Of a DNA stretch of 64,000 bases, positions 13,310-24,855 are shown piece after piece. Position 1 is the first letter of the stretch, and every line of letters starts with the position of its first letter. The position numbers were made by a program, and so were the translations under genes. The DNA is from Hesseltinella vesiculosa (Eukaryota; Mucoromycota; Mucoromycetes; Mucorales; Cunninghamellaceae). The notes beneath the pieces were generated by a model that was not told the DNA's origin, did no database searches, and saw only the letters and a list, made by a program, of their open reading frames with translations. The stretch spans positions 620,001 to 684,000 of the forward strand of contig MCGT01000007.1 in assembly GCA_002104935.1 (NCBI GenBank). The letters are read 5' to 3'.

Positions 13310-15334
13310 TCACATTTTATCCAACGGTGACATGCCCAAGAGAGACATACCGTTGTGCAAGGTAGTGCGTGCAGCCCAGAACAGAAGCATCCGGGCTTTG
13401 GCAACATCTGGGTCGCTGCCAAGGACACGAAGATGACGGGAGGCGTAGCTGGTGGCGTGGGACAGCTTGAAAAGATAGTTGACAATGGTACAAGGTTCCA
13501 GGGCTTCAAAGGACTGCTGCACCACATCTGGGAAATAGGAGATGGTCTGGATCAATTCAAAAGCACTCCGTTCTTTCAGTAGGTCCCAATGTTGGCCGTC
13601 CAATGTGACCGGGATGTCCACTCTGCGGTCAATTCTATTGATAAAGAAAAATGGGAGCGTCAGGATGATGAAGCGTTCACACAGAAAAAAAACAGCAGAC
13701 TCACCCACAGGCCCTTGCATGTGCATATTGCAAAAAGACGCCGGTGTCGCCTTGGGTGTCGGTCATGCGGTCCCAGGAAAAGTTGTAATTCTTTTGTCGT
13801 TTTGCCTTCATGTCTTGAATCAGAATGGCCGAGGTGCCGAGTTGGTCGGCGATGGTGTCCATGGACGTGGCAGAGGTTGGGTCCAGCAGATCGGCGGACA
13901 ATGAGTCTTTGGTGGCCATGTAGTCGAGGATGGTGTCTTTGGCGGTATCGAGGATATCTTGCAGGAACACGGCCGTGCCTTGGCGCGTGGACATGCCTTG
14001 GATGCGGCCAAAGCTGGCATGCAGAAAGTCGGCTGGGTCACGATCTGTCAGCAGACTGGCACAGGCAAACACTTGCCGGAAATAGGCCTGCTGTTCCATC
14101 CCGACCACGTAGATGGCTTTGTCGAATGCATACTTGTCTTGTCGCAGTAACACAGCCGCCAGATCGCGTGTCAGGTACAGGGAGGTGCCGTCGGCCCGTT
14201 GCACTATGGCTGGTTTCAGGCCAAACCGAGAAAGATCCACTGCCAGAGCACCGTCGTCCATGTGCGTTAGCAGGCCCTTGGCTTCAAGTTGCGCATGCAC
14301 TTTTGGAATATAGCTATCCACTTGCGATTCGCCAGAGTATTCATGAAAGGAGATGTTCAGTCGGGCATAGATGGAGGCGTACGAGTCGATGCTGAGCTGG
14401 CGAAACCGTTGCCATTGTGCAAGGGCCTCGGGGTTGCCTGGGGAGAAAGCCGGTGAGCGCCAGGCCTAGAAACCAGACACTGAGTCTTACCACGTTCCAT
14501 TTGCCGGAAATAGGCATTGGCCCGCTGGTGAATCTCAGGATCGGCTTCTGCTTCCTTGTTGATTTTGACATACACTTCGTACAGGTGGTGAATAGGGTCA
14601 CGCTCCAGATGTGCTTCGCTTCCATACTTGCTGAAACCTACCGCCAGCAACCCTGTACGATGAAAAGAGGGCGAGTGAGTTGTGTTTCACATCCAAACTC
14701 AAATGGCATACCATATTGCTTTCCCCAATCACCAAGATAGTTGATATCCTTGACGGTATAGCCCATTGCTCTATGGATCCGTTTGATATAGTTGCCCAAG
14801 ATTGTGCTTCGTAAATGACCAGCATGGAATGGTTTGGCAATATTGGGCGAGCTGTAGTCAAGCACCACCGTCTGGTTCACCGGCTGGGCGTCGGCCCAGC
14901 CATAACGGTCCTTTTCCTCATACACCTGCTGCAACACGCCCTTTGTCATATCCGTTGGCTTGATATAAAAGTGTAGATTGGGCCCCTTGGCCATCACTTG
15001 CTGAATCGATCCGGTAGGCGCGATCTACGCATGGTTTAACAAAACGGCGAGAAGGGGATGGATTATGAGCGATCGCTTGAGAGAATAGTTAGGATCACGG
15101 GATGCTGGCCATCGTTACCTGCTGGCAAGCACGCTGACACCATTGCTCGGGAGCGGCATCGATCTTTGGGTCAGGGCCAAAGGTCGAAAGCAACTTGGGT
15201 ATATTGATAAAGAATTGCCCATCGGATTGCTGTTTCGGGACGCGAAGAAGCGAAAGCAAATGCTGATCTTGGCTGTTTGTCAATGGCGCCAGCTGTTTCA
15301 CAATGCTTCTTTTAAACTGATGAATGCAGCTCAT
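13310..15334 (-). CDS. Arginyl-tRNA synthetase
   Basis: Five exons (15334-15119, 15024-14712, 14652-14491, 14437-13705, 13634-13310) give 582 residues. This class I synthetase charges tRNA-Arg. The HIGH-type signature is PFHAGHLRSTILGN (about residue 135). The equivalent of KMSKS is GMSTRQGT (about 378), the form usual in ArgRS. The preceding stretch VVLDYSSPNIAKPF is diagnostic, and the anticodon-binding domain ends LLGMSPLDKM, the family's characteristic tail. The short N-terminal part resembles fungal single-gene ArgRS. Fungi commonly make cytosolic and mitochondrial ArgRS either from one gene or from two; which form this is cannot be seen here. The start at 15334 is the first in-frame Met, and an upstream exon with a targeting peptide is possible. 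Confidence 0.93.
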
Positions 15335-15653
15335 AGCATGTGGTTGCGTGATAACAAGGCGGAAAAAAAAAGGAGCTTAGGCTTGGCGGGGCCTATTTAT
15401 TTTTTTTTTTCCAGGTGTCGGATTTTGGCGGTCAATTGGTTTGCCAGCTAAAAAAAAAAGTAATATGCTCGCGCCAAAGGATGGTGGAAATCCGGAAAAT
15501 GAGATGTTCAGAAGTGAAAAATAAAAAGCAAAAGTAGTCTATGATGAGACAGGACGGTGGTTCATTGAAAGACGTTCTATGAGGTCGTGGTGGCGACGTA
15601 GGGCAAGTCAGCTTGGGTTTTATTTCTAACCAAAGGAGAGCTGTTCAAGCCAG
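15335..15653. other. Intergenic between FOL3-like and ArgRS genes
   Basis: This stretch is the 3' region of the folate gene and the upstream region of ArgRS. No gene is recognised. Confidence 0.5.
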
Positions 15654-16970
15654 TCAAGAGAGAGAGGGGAATAATCTGTACAGGTCGGCAACGAGATAGA
15701 GAGAACCACAGAGGACGACGAGGTCCTTGCCAGGGGTGTAGATGTTGGAGGCCGAGGCAAGGGCATTCGCTAAAGAGGCATGGGCGACGGCACGCGGAGG
15801 CGAATGGGTGTTTGCAGTGTCAGCCAAGACTTGAGGGTCGACACAGCTGATCCAGGGCATCGACTCAGGCTGGGAGAATGGAACGGTCAGGATGCAGTCA
15901 TCCTTGGCGGCCAAGGTGGAAATCATCGCATCGACGGTTTTGCCCTGGGTAATGCCGATGATCCAAAGCACACGGGAGCGTGCGAGACGACACATGGTCT
16001 GGTCCACATAGGCCCGGAGCGCAAGGCACGCGCTGTCATTGTGCGCGCCGTCGACAAGGATCTGATCGAAGCAGAGACTGGGATCTGTGAGTGGGAACCA
16101 ATCGAGGCGGCCGGGCCAGCGGGTCTGCAACATGCCTTGGTATAAGGTTGCGTCATCCACCGCCACGACCCCCAGCTGCCGTAGCCAGAGAAGGGCGACC
16201 ATCGCGGTTGCCGAGTTTTCTTTTTGGTAGTCGCCCTGGAGTCGGACGGCATAATCGATGGAAACGGGACCAGAAGGCGGGGAGCCTTCCAGGTGGAAGC
16301 GCTGATCGATGGAGTTGTCGCTGCAGGAGGGGGCTGTTGTGTCCATCGTGACCCTGGCTTGCTCCATCAAAAAGTAGGGTGCTTTCCTTTCCTGAGCCAA
16401 GGTGACCAAAGACTGGGTGGCGATCGGATCCGGCTGGGGAGCCACAACCAGCGGGCAGAAAGGTTTGATGATGCCGCCCTTGGCAGCGGCGATCTCTGGC
16501 ATGGTGCCGCCCAGAATGGCAACATGATCGAACCCAAGCATGGTAATGATCGTCATGACCGGAGCGGTAAGAACATTGGTGGCATCGAGCAACCCGCCCA
16601 AGCCGACCTCCACCACCACAAAGTCCAGGTTGTGTTGGTCAAACAGATAAAATGCAGCGGCCACCAGCTGCTCAAAGGATGAGGCGCCCACGCCGTGCTG
16701 TTGATCCCGCTGTGTCATTTGAGCCATGGTGGATGTGTACAGGTCTAGGCTGATGGGCTGGCCGTTGATTTGAATCGTGTCGTTGGGTGAGACGAGATGA
16801 GGCGAGTTGAATCGTCCGACCGAGTAACCGGCTTGAAGGAGCACTTGGGCTACAAATGCACACACGGAGCCTTTGCCGTTGGTGCCAGCCACATGAATGG
16901 CACGTAATCGATCATGAGGTCGTCCAATGTGTTGCAACAATCCCTCGATACGCTCTAGACCAAATTCCAT
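15654..16970 (-). CDS. FOL3: Dihydrofolate synthase (Mur ligase/FolC family)
   Basis: A single-exon frame of 438 residues starts MEFGLERIEGLLQHIG, matching the usual N-terminus of fungal dihydrofolate synthases. The same frame stays open 30 codons further up, but that extension is low-complexity and Phe-rich. The ATP-binding P-loop is HVAGTNGKGSVCAFVA. Other family features are the FNSPHLVSPNDTIQING region, the VEVGLGGLLDATNVL block that binds metal and substrate, and DGAHNDSA in the C-terminal domain. The enzyme joins glutamate to dihydropteroate in folate synthesis. Folylpolyglutamate synthases are close relatives, but the N-terminus and length favour FOL3. It lacks introns, unlike its neighbours. 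Confidence 0.9.
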   Translation of the reverse strand: MEFGLERIEGLLQHIGRPHDRLRAIHVAGTNGKGSVCAFVAQVLLQAGYSVGRFNSPHLVSPNDTIQINGQPISLDLYTSTMAQMTQRDQQHGVGASSFEQLVAAAFYLFDQHNLDFVVVEVGLGGLLDATNVLTAPVMTIITMLGFDHVAILGGTMPEIAAAKGGIIKPFCPLVVAPQPDPIATQSLVTLAQERKAPYFLMEQARVTMDTTAPSCSDNSIDQRFHLEGSPPSGPVSIDYAVRLQGDYQKENSATAMVALLWLRQLGVVAVDDATLYQGMLQTRWPGRLDWFPLTDPSLCFDQILVDGAHNDSACLALRAYVDQTMCRLARSRVLWIIGITQGKTVDAMISTLAAKDDCILTVPFSQPESMPWISCVDPQVLADTANTHSPPRAVAHASLANALASASNIYTPGKDLVVLCGSLYLVADLYRLFPSLS

Positions 16971-17518
16971 CAAGCAACAAAAAAGGGGGGATCGCAAAGA
17001 AAAAAAAGGAAAAAAAAAAAAAAAAAAAGGTCCTTCCAAATCGAGAACATGAAGGCGCAAGGGTGGGTAAGCCTGGGTTCAGTTTTTGGTTATTCGATGG
17101 CGTTCCCTGGCTCACAGATTGTGTTTTTTTGGCCATGCATGCATGGTAAAAAAAAAAAAAAAGCCTAATATTAACGGGCAGGGCTTGGCCACTTGGCAAG
17201 AACGAGATGAAAACAAGGAGACTTGACAGATGAAAGGAGGTTGTCATGGGATCAAGCAATTGTTCCACTTTTTCAGGACAAGGAGACGTGTCACCTACAT
17301 CAAGAAAAAAGGGGGGCGAAGCACTTTGATTTACCGAGGGTTTGTTAATTGGATTTTTATTGTCCTTGACATTAAGGTTTGGCACTTTTTTTTTACGATA
17401 AGAAGGGCACAAAAAGAACCAAGGCAAGAAGAGAAGTAGGGGGAGCACAAAAGGTATACAGGTTTGGGGGGGTAGGCATGGAGAAGAAGAAAAAAAGGAA
17501 AGAGGGGGGGGGGGCAAG
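16971..17518. other. Intergenic, low-complexity
   Basis: The stretch is A/T-run and G-run rich (a G run ends near 17515). No gene is recognised. It includes the probable 3' UTR of the gene ending at 17519. Confidence 0.45.
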
Positions 17519-19250
17519 TCAATTCAACTTGACTTTGAGTTGGAGGCCACGAGCGCCACCAGACCAAAGGAAGCTGGAAACAAGGACAGCAAGGGTGATG
17601 GGCAAAGTCCAATCGTCTGTGATTCCGCCAAGGCTGGCCAGAGCTAGGAGAATCGTGACGATGGCAAAGAGGTAGGAGGTATGCAAGTGGGAGTGGGTGG
17701 TGGTATGAGTGAGGACAAAGTCGCCGGGGATGACGGAGGTGACAGGCGCATCGATGGACTTTGCAAAGAAATGTTTCCAGGAGGAGAGGGTGAAGAAGAA
17801 GGGCGGTAGGTTGGAAAAGGCACGGGGTAGAGGTGTGGAGGGAGTGGTGGGTGATGCGGCCCAGGTGGAGGCGGTGGGGGTAGCGGGTGGTGAGGCATCG
17901 ATAGGTGCCGGTTTGTCCTGAGGTGTGAAGGACTCGGAAACACGAGGGGTGACCAAAGGTGGAGATGGAGGATCAGCATGCAAGTCCAGATCGCCGCGTA
18001 GCATCTTTTCTAGTATATCGGTATCCTTGATGGCCAGAGACCGTCTTTTGGATGCCATCAATAGTCGTGACTGTCGTTTTGGATCAGGAGGAGGAGAGGG
18101 TGAAGAGAGATGCGTGGAGGGTGGAGGCTAGTGTCATAAAAGAGCGTGAATCTCCCTTTCGTTCACATCTACTCTTTTTACCTTGTGTTGCACGGACGCC
18201 AATTTTTCTTCTAAATCCAAGAAATCTTGCTCCAATTGACTGATGACTTCGTCCTTGATCTGTAGCTCCTTTTTGAGCATTTGGAGATCTTCTTCCTTAT
18301 ACCGTAGCTGGCGCTGCGAGGTTTCCTTGTCGAGCTCCATGTCTTCGACAACGGTCTCGAGCTCTTTGATTTTGTGCTCCAAATCGACAGCGTAGGAGCC
18401 TTGGGAGATGGACGAATGGATAATGGGGCGACAGATATGTTGGGCTTCCACAGCTTCCTCATGCTCTGTATTTTCGGGTGGCAGGGTCATGACCACGGTG
18501 GATTGATCGACAGGCGCCAGTGTGTAACAGCAAGTGGATTCGCAATTAGCGTCGCCATTCAGCTAAGGAGGAAAGGTGAGTTCATAGGAATGATCTTGTA
18601 TTCAGAGAGAGCAGGGATGGCACGGTGGATGGTTTACCTGGCGATGAAGCAGATTGATCATTTGAACAAGATACTCATATTCAGGGCCGATGTTTTTCAT
18701 TTGCTGGAGTTGATCGAATTGGTAGGCTTCGAATTTCTTGGTTTTTTCTTCCAGGTCTTGCTGCAACAGTCGAGTGGAGCGTTGGAGCTGGACATTGGAA
18801 AGCATCAGTTCACGGATGGTTTCACGTAACGGCTGTGTTTTTTCTTCGATCAGGTTGTCCGTATCCACCTTGAGGAGACGGTTGGCCCGTTGTAGTTTAA
18901 CATTGGACAAGGTGAGCTGTTCAATCTGGGATTCCAAATGACGAGAACGAGTGTCGGTACTGGCCTGTTGAATCTCCCTTCGGTCGGTACTGTAGGGGGT
19001 ATAAGGAGCGGCTTTGACAAGGTTGGGTGTATCTAGAGCCTGCAGAGAAAAGAAAAGACAAAAAAACGTGAGCAATGAAACAATAGCCAAGGGGTATTTT
19101 GTCTGTTTGTGGGGGGGGGTTTACATTGTGCTTTGGTATGGAATAATTCATTAGATTGGAATTGACAGAAAAACGAGGCGGTGTTGAAGGTAAGGAACTG
19201 CCATCGTGAAGAGACGATATCGATGAACCTGAATCCAATAGCAAAGACAT
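17519..19250 (-). CDS. Coiled-coil protein with C-terminal membrane anchor
   Basis: Four exons (19250-19125, 19039-18638, 18562-18182, 18127-17519), all joining in phase 0, give 505 residues. A Ser-rich N-terminus is followed by two long coiled coils (about residues 60-170 and 220-300, for example LESQIEQLTLSNVKLQRANRL). A Pro/Ser/Thr-rich disordered region follows, and then two hydrophobic segments close to the C-terminus (SYLFAIVTILLALASLGGI and LPITLAVLVSSFLWSGG) ending in a short basic tail. The architecture suggests a membrane-anchored tether or scaffold on ER, nuclear envelope or Golgi; that is inference. I do not recognise the family. The last intron is retained as a stop-bearing frame if unspliced, so the C-terminal exon depends on that splice. 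Confidence 0.65.
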
Positions 19251-19557
19251 GGAGATAAAAAAGACGAATGAGAGGAAAAAGAAAGGGAATAATGTGAAAA
19301 AAGAATGGGCGCAAACAAATAATATGCCTGACACGGGGGGTGCCCCCAAAAAAGGCTGTCAGCAATGGCGGACATTTAAATCTGGTGTCACACGAAACAA
19401 CCACCCACCCCCCCTTTTCTGTTTCTGGTGCACCTGCGATTTCAAGCTTTTCCCGTGCTGAAAAAAAAAAAACAAGCCTGCCACTCCTTTTTCCTTCTCT
19501 TCTCCTTACTTTTCCCTGCTTTTTTTTTTTTTATTATTTTTATTGTTGTAGCATCCA

Positions 19558-20936
19558 ATGATCTATCATGGTTCACTCGTTGGCTCGATGTTAACAAGGA
19601 CGCCATGGGTAGGGTCAAGAGCAACAATCAAAGGATTCCCCAGCCAGTGGCTACGACAATGCTATTCCGCAGCGGCCATCTCTCAACAAGAAAAACAACG
19701 CCAGCTGCCGGTCATTGACTTTTTTGATCCTGAGCTCTCACGACCACCTCACCATTATCTGCTGCATTGTGGCGTGGCGGGATTTCCAAAAGCTGACAAG
19801 ATCATCGACATGCCTAATGACGACAACATCTATACCAGCAAGCAAGTGGGCGACGATGCGTATTTCCAGCGTAATGATGCCTTGGGCGTGGCTGATGGTG
19901 TTGGTGGCTGGCGGTCTCATACAGGTAAGTGTAAAGGAAGAGACAGGGCTGAACAAGAGGCACTCAATGCCTCCTTTTTTTTTTTTCAGGAGCCAATCCA
20001 GCGCTTTATTCTCGAAAGCTGATGCATTATGCTCAAGTCGAATTGGATCGGATCAAAACCAATGTACGGCCTGTTCATCTTGCTCCAGCAGATCCCAACC
20101 CTATTGATATTATGGACAATGCCTTCCACTTGACGACGTTGGATGCCCAGAACGAGGTAAAGAAGGGACGTTCCAATTTGGAAACATTTAATAGATTTCA
20201 TCTTACGTCTTTGTTTATTTTCAGGGGATCGTTGGCTCCACAACAGCCTGTATTGTATTGCTATGCCAAGACGAATTACGCATCGCCAACTTGGGTGACT
20301 GTGGGATCTCCGTCATCCGACAAAATAATTATGTCTTTCGATCGGAAGAACAGCAGCATTCATTTAACTTTCCTTATCAGTTGGGCACCGCATCATTTGA
20401 CTCGCCCACGGATGCACAGGTAATTCAAGAGAAGACAGCTGCATGGATGAGGGAAAAAAAAATCGGCCGCTTTTTTTTTATGCACACCCATCCTCCTTAT
20501 TTTGAAATAGCAATTCACGGTCAAGGTCCAGGACGGTGACTTGATGATCCTTGCGTCGGATGGACTTTTTGATAATCTCTACGACGAGGAAATCATGGAG
20601 GAAATAGAAACATGTCTTCAAGACCAAGCACCCGAGGCAGATCTACCAGCGCAAGCCATTGCCGACGCTCTTGCTTTTCGGGCAAAGGTGGTGAGTGAAG
20701 ACCTCGACAATCCTTCGTCCCCCTTCCAGGTCCGAGCCATGCATGAAGGTTTATATTATCAGGTGAGAGTGAGAAAAAAAATGCCTGGGTGGCTGTGGGA
20801 AAAACAAGGGAATGCTCATTTTTTTCTGATGTTGATGATTCATTAGGGTGGCAAGGCGGATGATATTACCGTGCTTGTGGCCTTGATCAAACGAGACGAA
20901 ACACCCAACGTGCCAACTCCACCACCGTTACCCTGA
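19558..20936 (+). CDS. PP2C phosphatase, PTC7-like (mitochondrial)
   Basis: Five exons (19558-19924, 19990-20156, 20225-20419, 20511-20762, 20847-20936) give 356 residues. Metal-binding PP2C motifs are present: GDDAYF and LGVADGVGGW, LRIANLGDCG, LMILASDGLFDN, and GKADDITVLVAL near the end. The DGVGGW form and lack of a C-terminal extension fit the PTC7/PPTC7 branch, which acts in mitochondria on coenzyme Q biosynthesis and other targets. The N-terminus (RTPWVGSRATIKGF...RQCYSAAA) is basic, Arg/Ser-rich and lacks acidic residues, consistent with a mitochondrial presequence. Met at 19588 is an alternative start. It is transcribed away from the coiled-coil gene across a 307-bp shared upstream region. 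Confidence 0.88.
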
Positions 20937-21067
20937 AATGGCAAGGCATGCCTCGACCCGTTTTGTTTATCTTTCCCCCCTCCCTTTTTTTGAGTTATAC
21001 CCTTGTACAGTTTTTATTTAGGAAATAAACCAAGTGTAAATAGTTGTTCCCAAACGGTTGGTATCGT

Positions 21068-21599
21068 CTAATTGGTGTTGAGTGCCTGTTCAATCCGCTG
21101 CTGCCATTGCTGAAGAAGTCGATGAGGAGCGGAGTCCGGCGCCGCAGGGTTTTCAAAATAGGCCTTATCGAAAAGATGGTGAAGGTCGACTCGAGTCAGT
21201 TCCTGAAAGAGCTCTTGGAGGGCGTTGGCTCGGGATTCGTTTGGTTCGACTTGCTGGTAAAAGGCCACGTGTGCTCTAGAAGAAGACATGACGCTGCTGG
21301 ACTATTTTTTTCCCGTAAGTTTACCCTAGCCTTCCTTGCAGTTGTCCAAGCTGAAGACCAATACTGATACCTTCCTCATAACCACGATCAAATCCTTTTT
21401 GCATGTGCTGTTCCTGACCTTCTACAATGCCTACTTTATAACCGACCTGGAGGAACGATGAGCAAGATCACATTAAAAAAGAGGCTGGTGATCCGTTTAC
21501 ATTGCCATGGTTTTCTTGTAATTGATTCCATTCTTTCTCGGCGATGGATCGTTCGTAGTCGAGATCATCGCTACTGGAACCCCAAATATCGTCATCCAT
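21068..21599 (-). CDS. YAE1: YAE1-like protein (Yae1 N-terminal domain)
   Basis: Three exons (21599-21501, 21446-21325, 21275-21068) join in phase to 142 residues. The N-terminus MDDDIWGSSSDD is typical of Yae1. The spliced centre shows the deca-GX3 pattern of the family: GYKVGIVEGQEQHMQKGFDR followed by GYEEGISIGLQLGQLQGRLG. The rest is a helical tail. In yeast, Yae1 with Lto1 adapts the cytosolic iron-sulfur targeting complex to Rli1/ABCE1, so this protein should serve ribosome recycling. The gene is convergent with the phosphatase gene (131 bp between stops). Assignment to Yae1 rather than Lto1 rests on the DDDIWG start. Confidence 0.85.
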
Positions 21600-22036
21600 A
21601 TTTGAAAAAAAAAAAAATAGCGTCACTGCGGATAGGGTAGAAAAAAAAGAAAAAAAGAAGCAGACCAAAGAAAAAAGTTAATTTTAGATTTTTTCCCAAT
21701 TTGGGACGGTGGGTGCCTTTTTTTAATTTTTGCACCGGCCTCGGAGAGCGGTCCTTGCACCTGTTTCAACAAAGGAATGTGAATGAGACATGGATGTGTT
21801 GATCAAACACGCATGGTAGATTTCAAGGAGAGTCGTACGCATGCAGCTTTATAAAATAAAAAGAAACCCGGATGTTTCTGGTCTGTGCAACCCACACACA
21901 GAGAAATGCATGACCAGGGAAAACTCCACCCGAAGAGAACGACGGATTTTCCTTTTTATTATTTAAAAATGAATGATAGAATATAAAACAAAGATGATGA
22001 ATGAAATGCAGTGGATGAGGTATAGAAATGCCAGGT
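21600..22036. other. Intergenic, no gene seen
   Basis: The stretch is AT-rich and holds the YAE1 leader and the 3' region of the next leftward frame. Nothing else is supportable. Confidence 0.5.
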
Positions 22037-22504
22037 CTAATAGAATTGAAAAGTGGCAGGCTGCTGAAGCAAATGATCAAGGTGGGCCCGATGCTGAGCC
22101 CATTCTTGATCAATAGCAGCATCCACATCAACAAAAGCATCTTGTAGAAAGGGCAAGACTTGGCGTTGCATTTGAAAGGCCATCCGTTGGTGTTTGGGAG
22201 GAGGGGGTGGGCTGGAAGGGAGGAGACTCGCCGTGGAAGCATAGGCCATCGGCTCGATCAAAGTCGCCCGCTTGGGCTCTTCAATGCACATAAATGACGC
22301 ATCTTTAGGTGTTGACGGCTGTAGCTCTTCATCATCTTCGTCTGTCGTATCAAAAGAAGTGGCAGAGGACCGGAACAGCTGGAACAGGCTTTTTCGCTTG
22401 GCGGAAGTGGGTGAGGAAGCCGACGACGAGGTTTTGGAGGGTAGCCAAGACAGTCGTCGAGGACGGCTGGTGTCAAGGGTCAGGGAAGCAGGTTTGATGG
22501 TCAT
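22037..22504 (-). CDS. Hypothetical Ser/Pro-rich protein
   Basis: A single open frame of 155 residues begins MTIKPASLTLDTSRPRRLSW. It contains a basic Ser-rich N-terminus, an acidic patch (TTDEDDEELQ), a Pro run (PSSPPPPPKHQR) and a helical C-terminal third (VDVDAAIDQEWAQHRAHLDHLL). The codon use and composition look coding, and the ATG follows an A-rich leader like other genes here. I do not recognise a family. It is probably largely disordered and could be a phosphorylated regulatory protein; that is conjecture. Confidence 0.6.
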   Translation of the reverse strand: MTIKPASLTLDTSRPRRLSWLPSKTSSSASSPTSAKRKSLFQLFRSSATSFDTTDEDDEELQPSTPKDASFMCIEEPKRATLIEPMAYASTASLLPSSPPPPPKHQRMAFQMQRQVLPFLQDAFVDVDAAIDQEWAQHRAHLDHLLQQPATFQFY

Positions 22505-23110
22505 TGTTTAAAAAAAAAAGAAGAAGAGAAGAGAAAAGAAGAAGAAAAAAATGCTGCGAGATTTAAAAAAAGCTTGCCAAGCAAGATCTGACGTGCAAAA
22601 CATGCTCAGAAAGAGCGGGCAAAGCTGAGTGGCCGCTGACTGGCTGATGTTTGGTGCAACGCCAAGCGGATGGAAAAACGCTGTTCATGCAATCCGACTT
22701 GTTCCAAAAGAGAGTGTCAACATGACATGTTCCTGCTGTGGTACAAGAGAAGGTCATGTGGTTGATTTGGTTGTTGTTGCACTGTGACACGTTTGTTGTT
22801 GTTTATGATTTTTTTTGCCAGTCCGCTTGAAAACCCCCTTTTGCCTGTTTGCTCCTTTTTTTTTTCTCTTTCTTTCTCACACAAGATAATCTCTCTCATT
22901 CCATTCCTTTATCACCTCATTGTCCTTGTGCATTGACACTCTCCTACAGCAAACCAGCAACACTCTCTTTTTCTTTTTGTACCGGCATTCCTCTTTTTTT
23001 TTTATTAGAAAAAAAACGTTGTGCCTTTTTCATCTCTCCTTTTTCCCAGCTTTTTGAATCACATTACACTCCTTGTCCTCTCCAGTCTCAATCTCTTTCC
23101 TTTTGTCATC
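22505..23110. other. Intergenic with pyrimidine-rich kinase leader
   Basis: The 22.85-23.11 kb part is strongly C/T-rich on the plus strand, as expected for a fungal promoter or 5' leader of the kinase gene. No gene is seen. Confidence 0.5.
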
Positions 23111-24855
23111 ATGATGTCCAACCCTAAACGAATCAAATCCACTCCTAAAGTAATTGTCCATCACCTGAGGCACGTCGTGTTTTATGGTACTCACCTTTTT
23201 TTTTTTTTTTGATAGGTGGCTATATTGCAAAAGTCCAAGTCTGAACCGAATTGTACTCACCCTTCCCAAAGCTTACGTTTTGCTTCCATCTATCCTAAGC
23301 GCAAATCCACTGGCAACCTTCGACGTGCTTCATCCTTGTCGGAAGGGAAATCCCCCCTTCACCAAGCTGGAAAGGTAAAAAGAACCTTCTATTTTTTTTT
23401 TTTTTTTGACGCAAGGAATGCTCAATGATGATGATAGGACGTGTGGCGAGTCCCTGGATGCTATGAAATCCCTGATATTTTGGGCAATGCTTATTTGAAG
23501 CCTTCTAGCCCTGATACAGCCTATCACCTCCGTCCTTCTGAACCTGCGAAACAAGTGTCCAAGGTAAATTGATCAATTGATTTTTTATTGATTACTTTTT
23601 GTAAGCCATGTTTTAATTTATTTTTATTTTTTAGCGCCCATGGTATCCTCCTAGTCCTCACTATCAAGCCCCTAAATTGCCACCTTTGGTCAAAGCTGAA
23701 AACAAATTTGAAAGCAAAATGCGCAAAATGCTATCCAAGGTGTCTGTTCGCAACTCTGATCCTCGTCAACGCTTTACTGATTTCAAAGAAATCGGCACTG
23801 GGTAAGCCAGAAAAAGTATGGGGAAAACCAAAAATACTCCTTCTTTCTCACACGCACGTTGCGATTGGATTTATTTAGTGTCAACGGGGCCGTGGTTCGT
23901 GCCACCTTCCGAAAACAACCCAATGTGCAACTTGCCATCAAACGGTGCAAATTGGACGCCGACCGAGAATACCGCGCTGCCATTCTCCGTGAATTGCGAA
24001 TCATGGCCAGCGGTCACGCGAACCTCATCAAATTACGTGAAGTCGCCATTTTCCGTGACGATGTCTGGATGGCCATGGACCTGATGCGCTGCTCGGTGTT
24101 TGCCATTCTCTGTCAACGAGGCATTCCTGAAGAATTTGCCGTCCATGTCACCTGTGAAACCCTCAAGGCCTTGACTTACCTTCATGGCAAAGGTCTCTTC
24201 CATCGGGATATCAAGTGTGAAAACCTACTGCTTGGCTGGAATGGTCAAATTAAACTTGGTAAGTTGTCCTCTCCCTCTTTTTCCGCCTCTCACCTCCTTT
24301 TTTTTTCCATAGCCGACTTTGGCCTGGCTGGCCGTCTGGATCGAAGCAATCGGGATCGTTTGGGCACAACCAAATGGTAAACACCGAGCCAGAAACCAGG
24401 CGGATGACTCATCCTCTCCTCTCTTTCTAGGATGGCCCCTGAAGTCATTCGTGAAGAATATTATGATGAAAAGGTCGACATGTGGTCTCTTGGGATCACC
24501 ATTATCGAAATGATGGACCGTGTCCCTCCTCACTATGCTATCAAGGACGATGAAGAACTCTTTGACATCATTGCTACCGAACCAAGCCCAACCTTCACTT
24601 ACAGCCACCCCTCCATGTACATGCGTGGCCTGGTGGCCTGGCTGTTGGACGAAGAAGCCCCTACTCGTCCTTGTGCCAAGGATGTCTTGATGGTAACCAA
24701 AATAGAAATCTTCGGAACTCCGACCTGACCGTCCCTTTTTTTTTTTTTTTTTTTTTTTTTAGGAAATTGATGCTCATGTCAAGAGCCGTTTGCTTCGTTG
24801 CTCGACCACTCAAGAATTGGCTCGCTTCGCCAACCAAGTCCTTCCTGCTTACTAG
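23111..24855 (+). CDS. STE20/PAK-like Ser/Thr protein kinase
   Basis: Eight exons (23111-23149, 23216-23374, 23438-23563, 23635-23801, 23879-24258, 24313-24376, 24431-24692, 24763-24855) give 429 residues. A basic Ser/Pro-rich N-terminal region of about 150 residues precedes a complete kinase domain. The Gly loop is IGTGVNGAVV and the ATP lysine lies in QLAIKRCKL. The catalytic loop is FHRDIKCENLLL, followed by ADFGLAG, the activation-loop end GTTKWMAPEV and the helix F segment VDMWSLGITIIEMM. WMAPEV and the short acidic subdomain X fit the STE20/PAK group. No CRIB motif is visible, so regulation by Cdc42/Rac is not supported. All catalytic residues are present. The exact subfamily is uncertain. 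Confidence 0.88.

Noticed and set aside
13589..14395. 268-codon plus-strand frame opposite ArgRS
   Set aside because: Antisense shadow of the large ArgRS exon; Arg/Trp/Cys-rich composition is typical of such artefacts.
18134..18496. Coiled-coil frame considered as the end of a separate gene, with the frame at 17519-18061 as another gene
   Set aside because: A donor at 18181 and an acceptor at 18128 join the two in phase 0 to one continuous protein, which is simpler.
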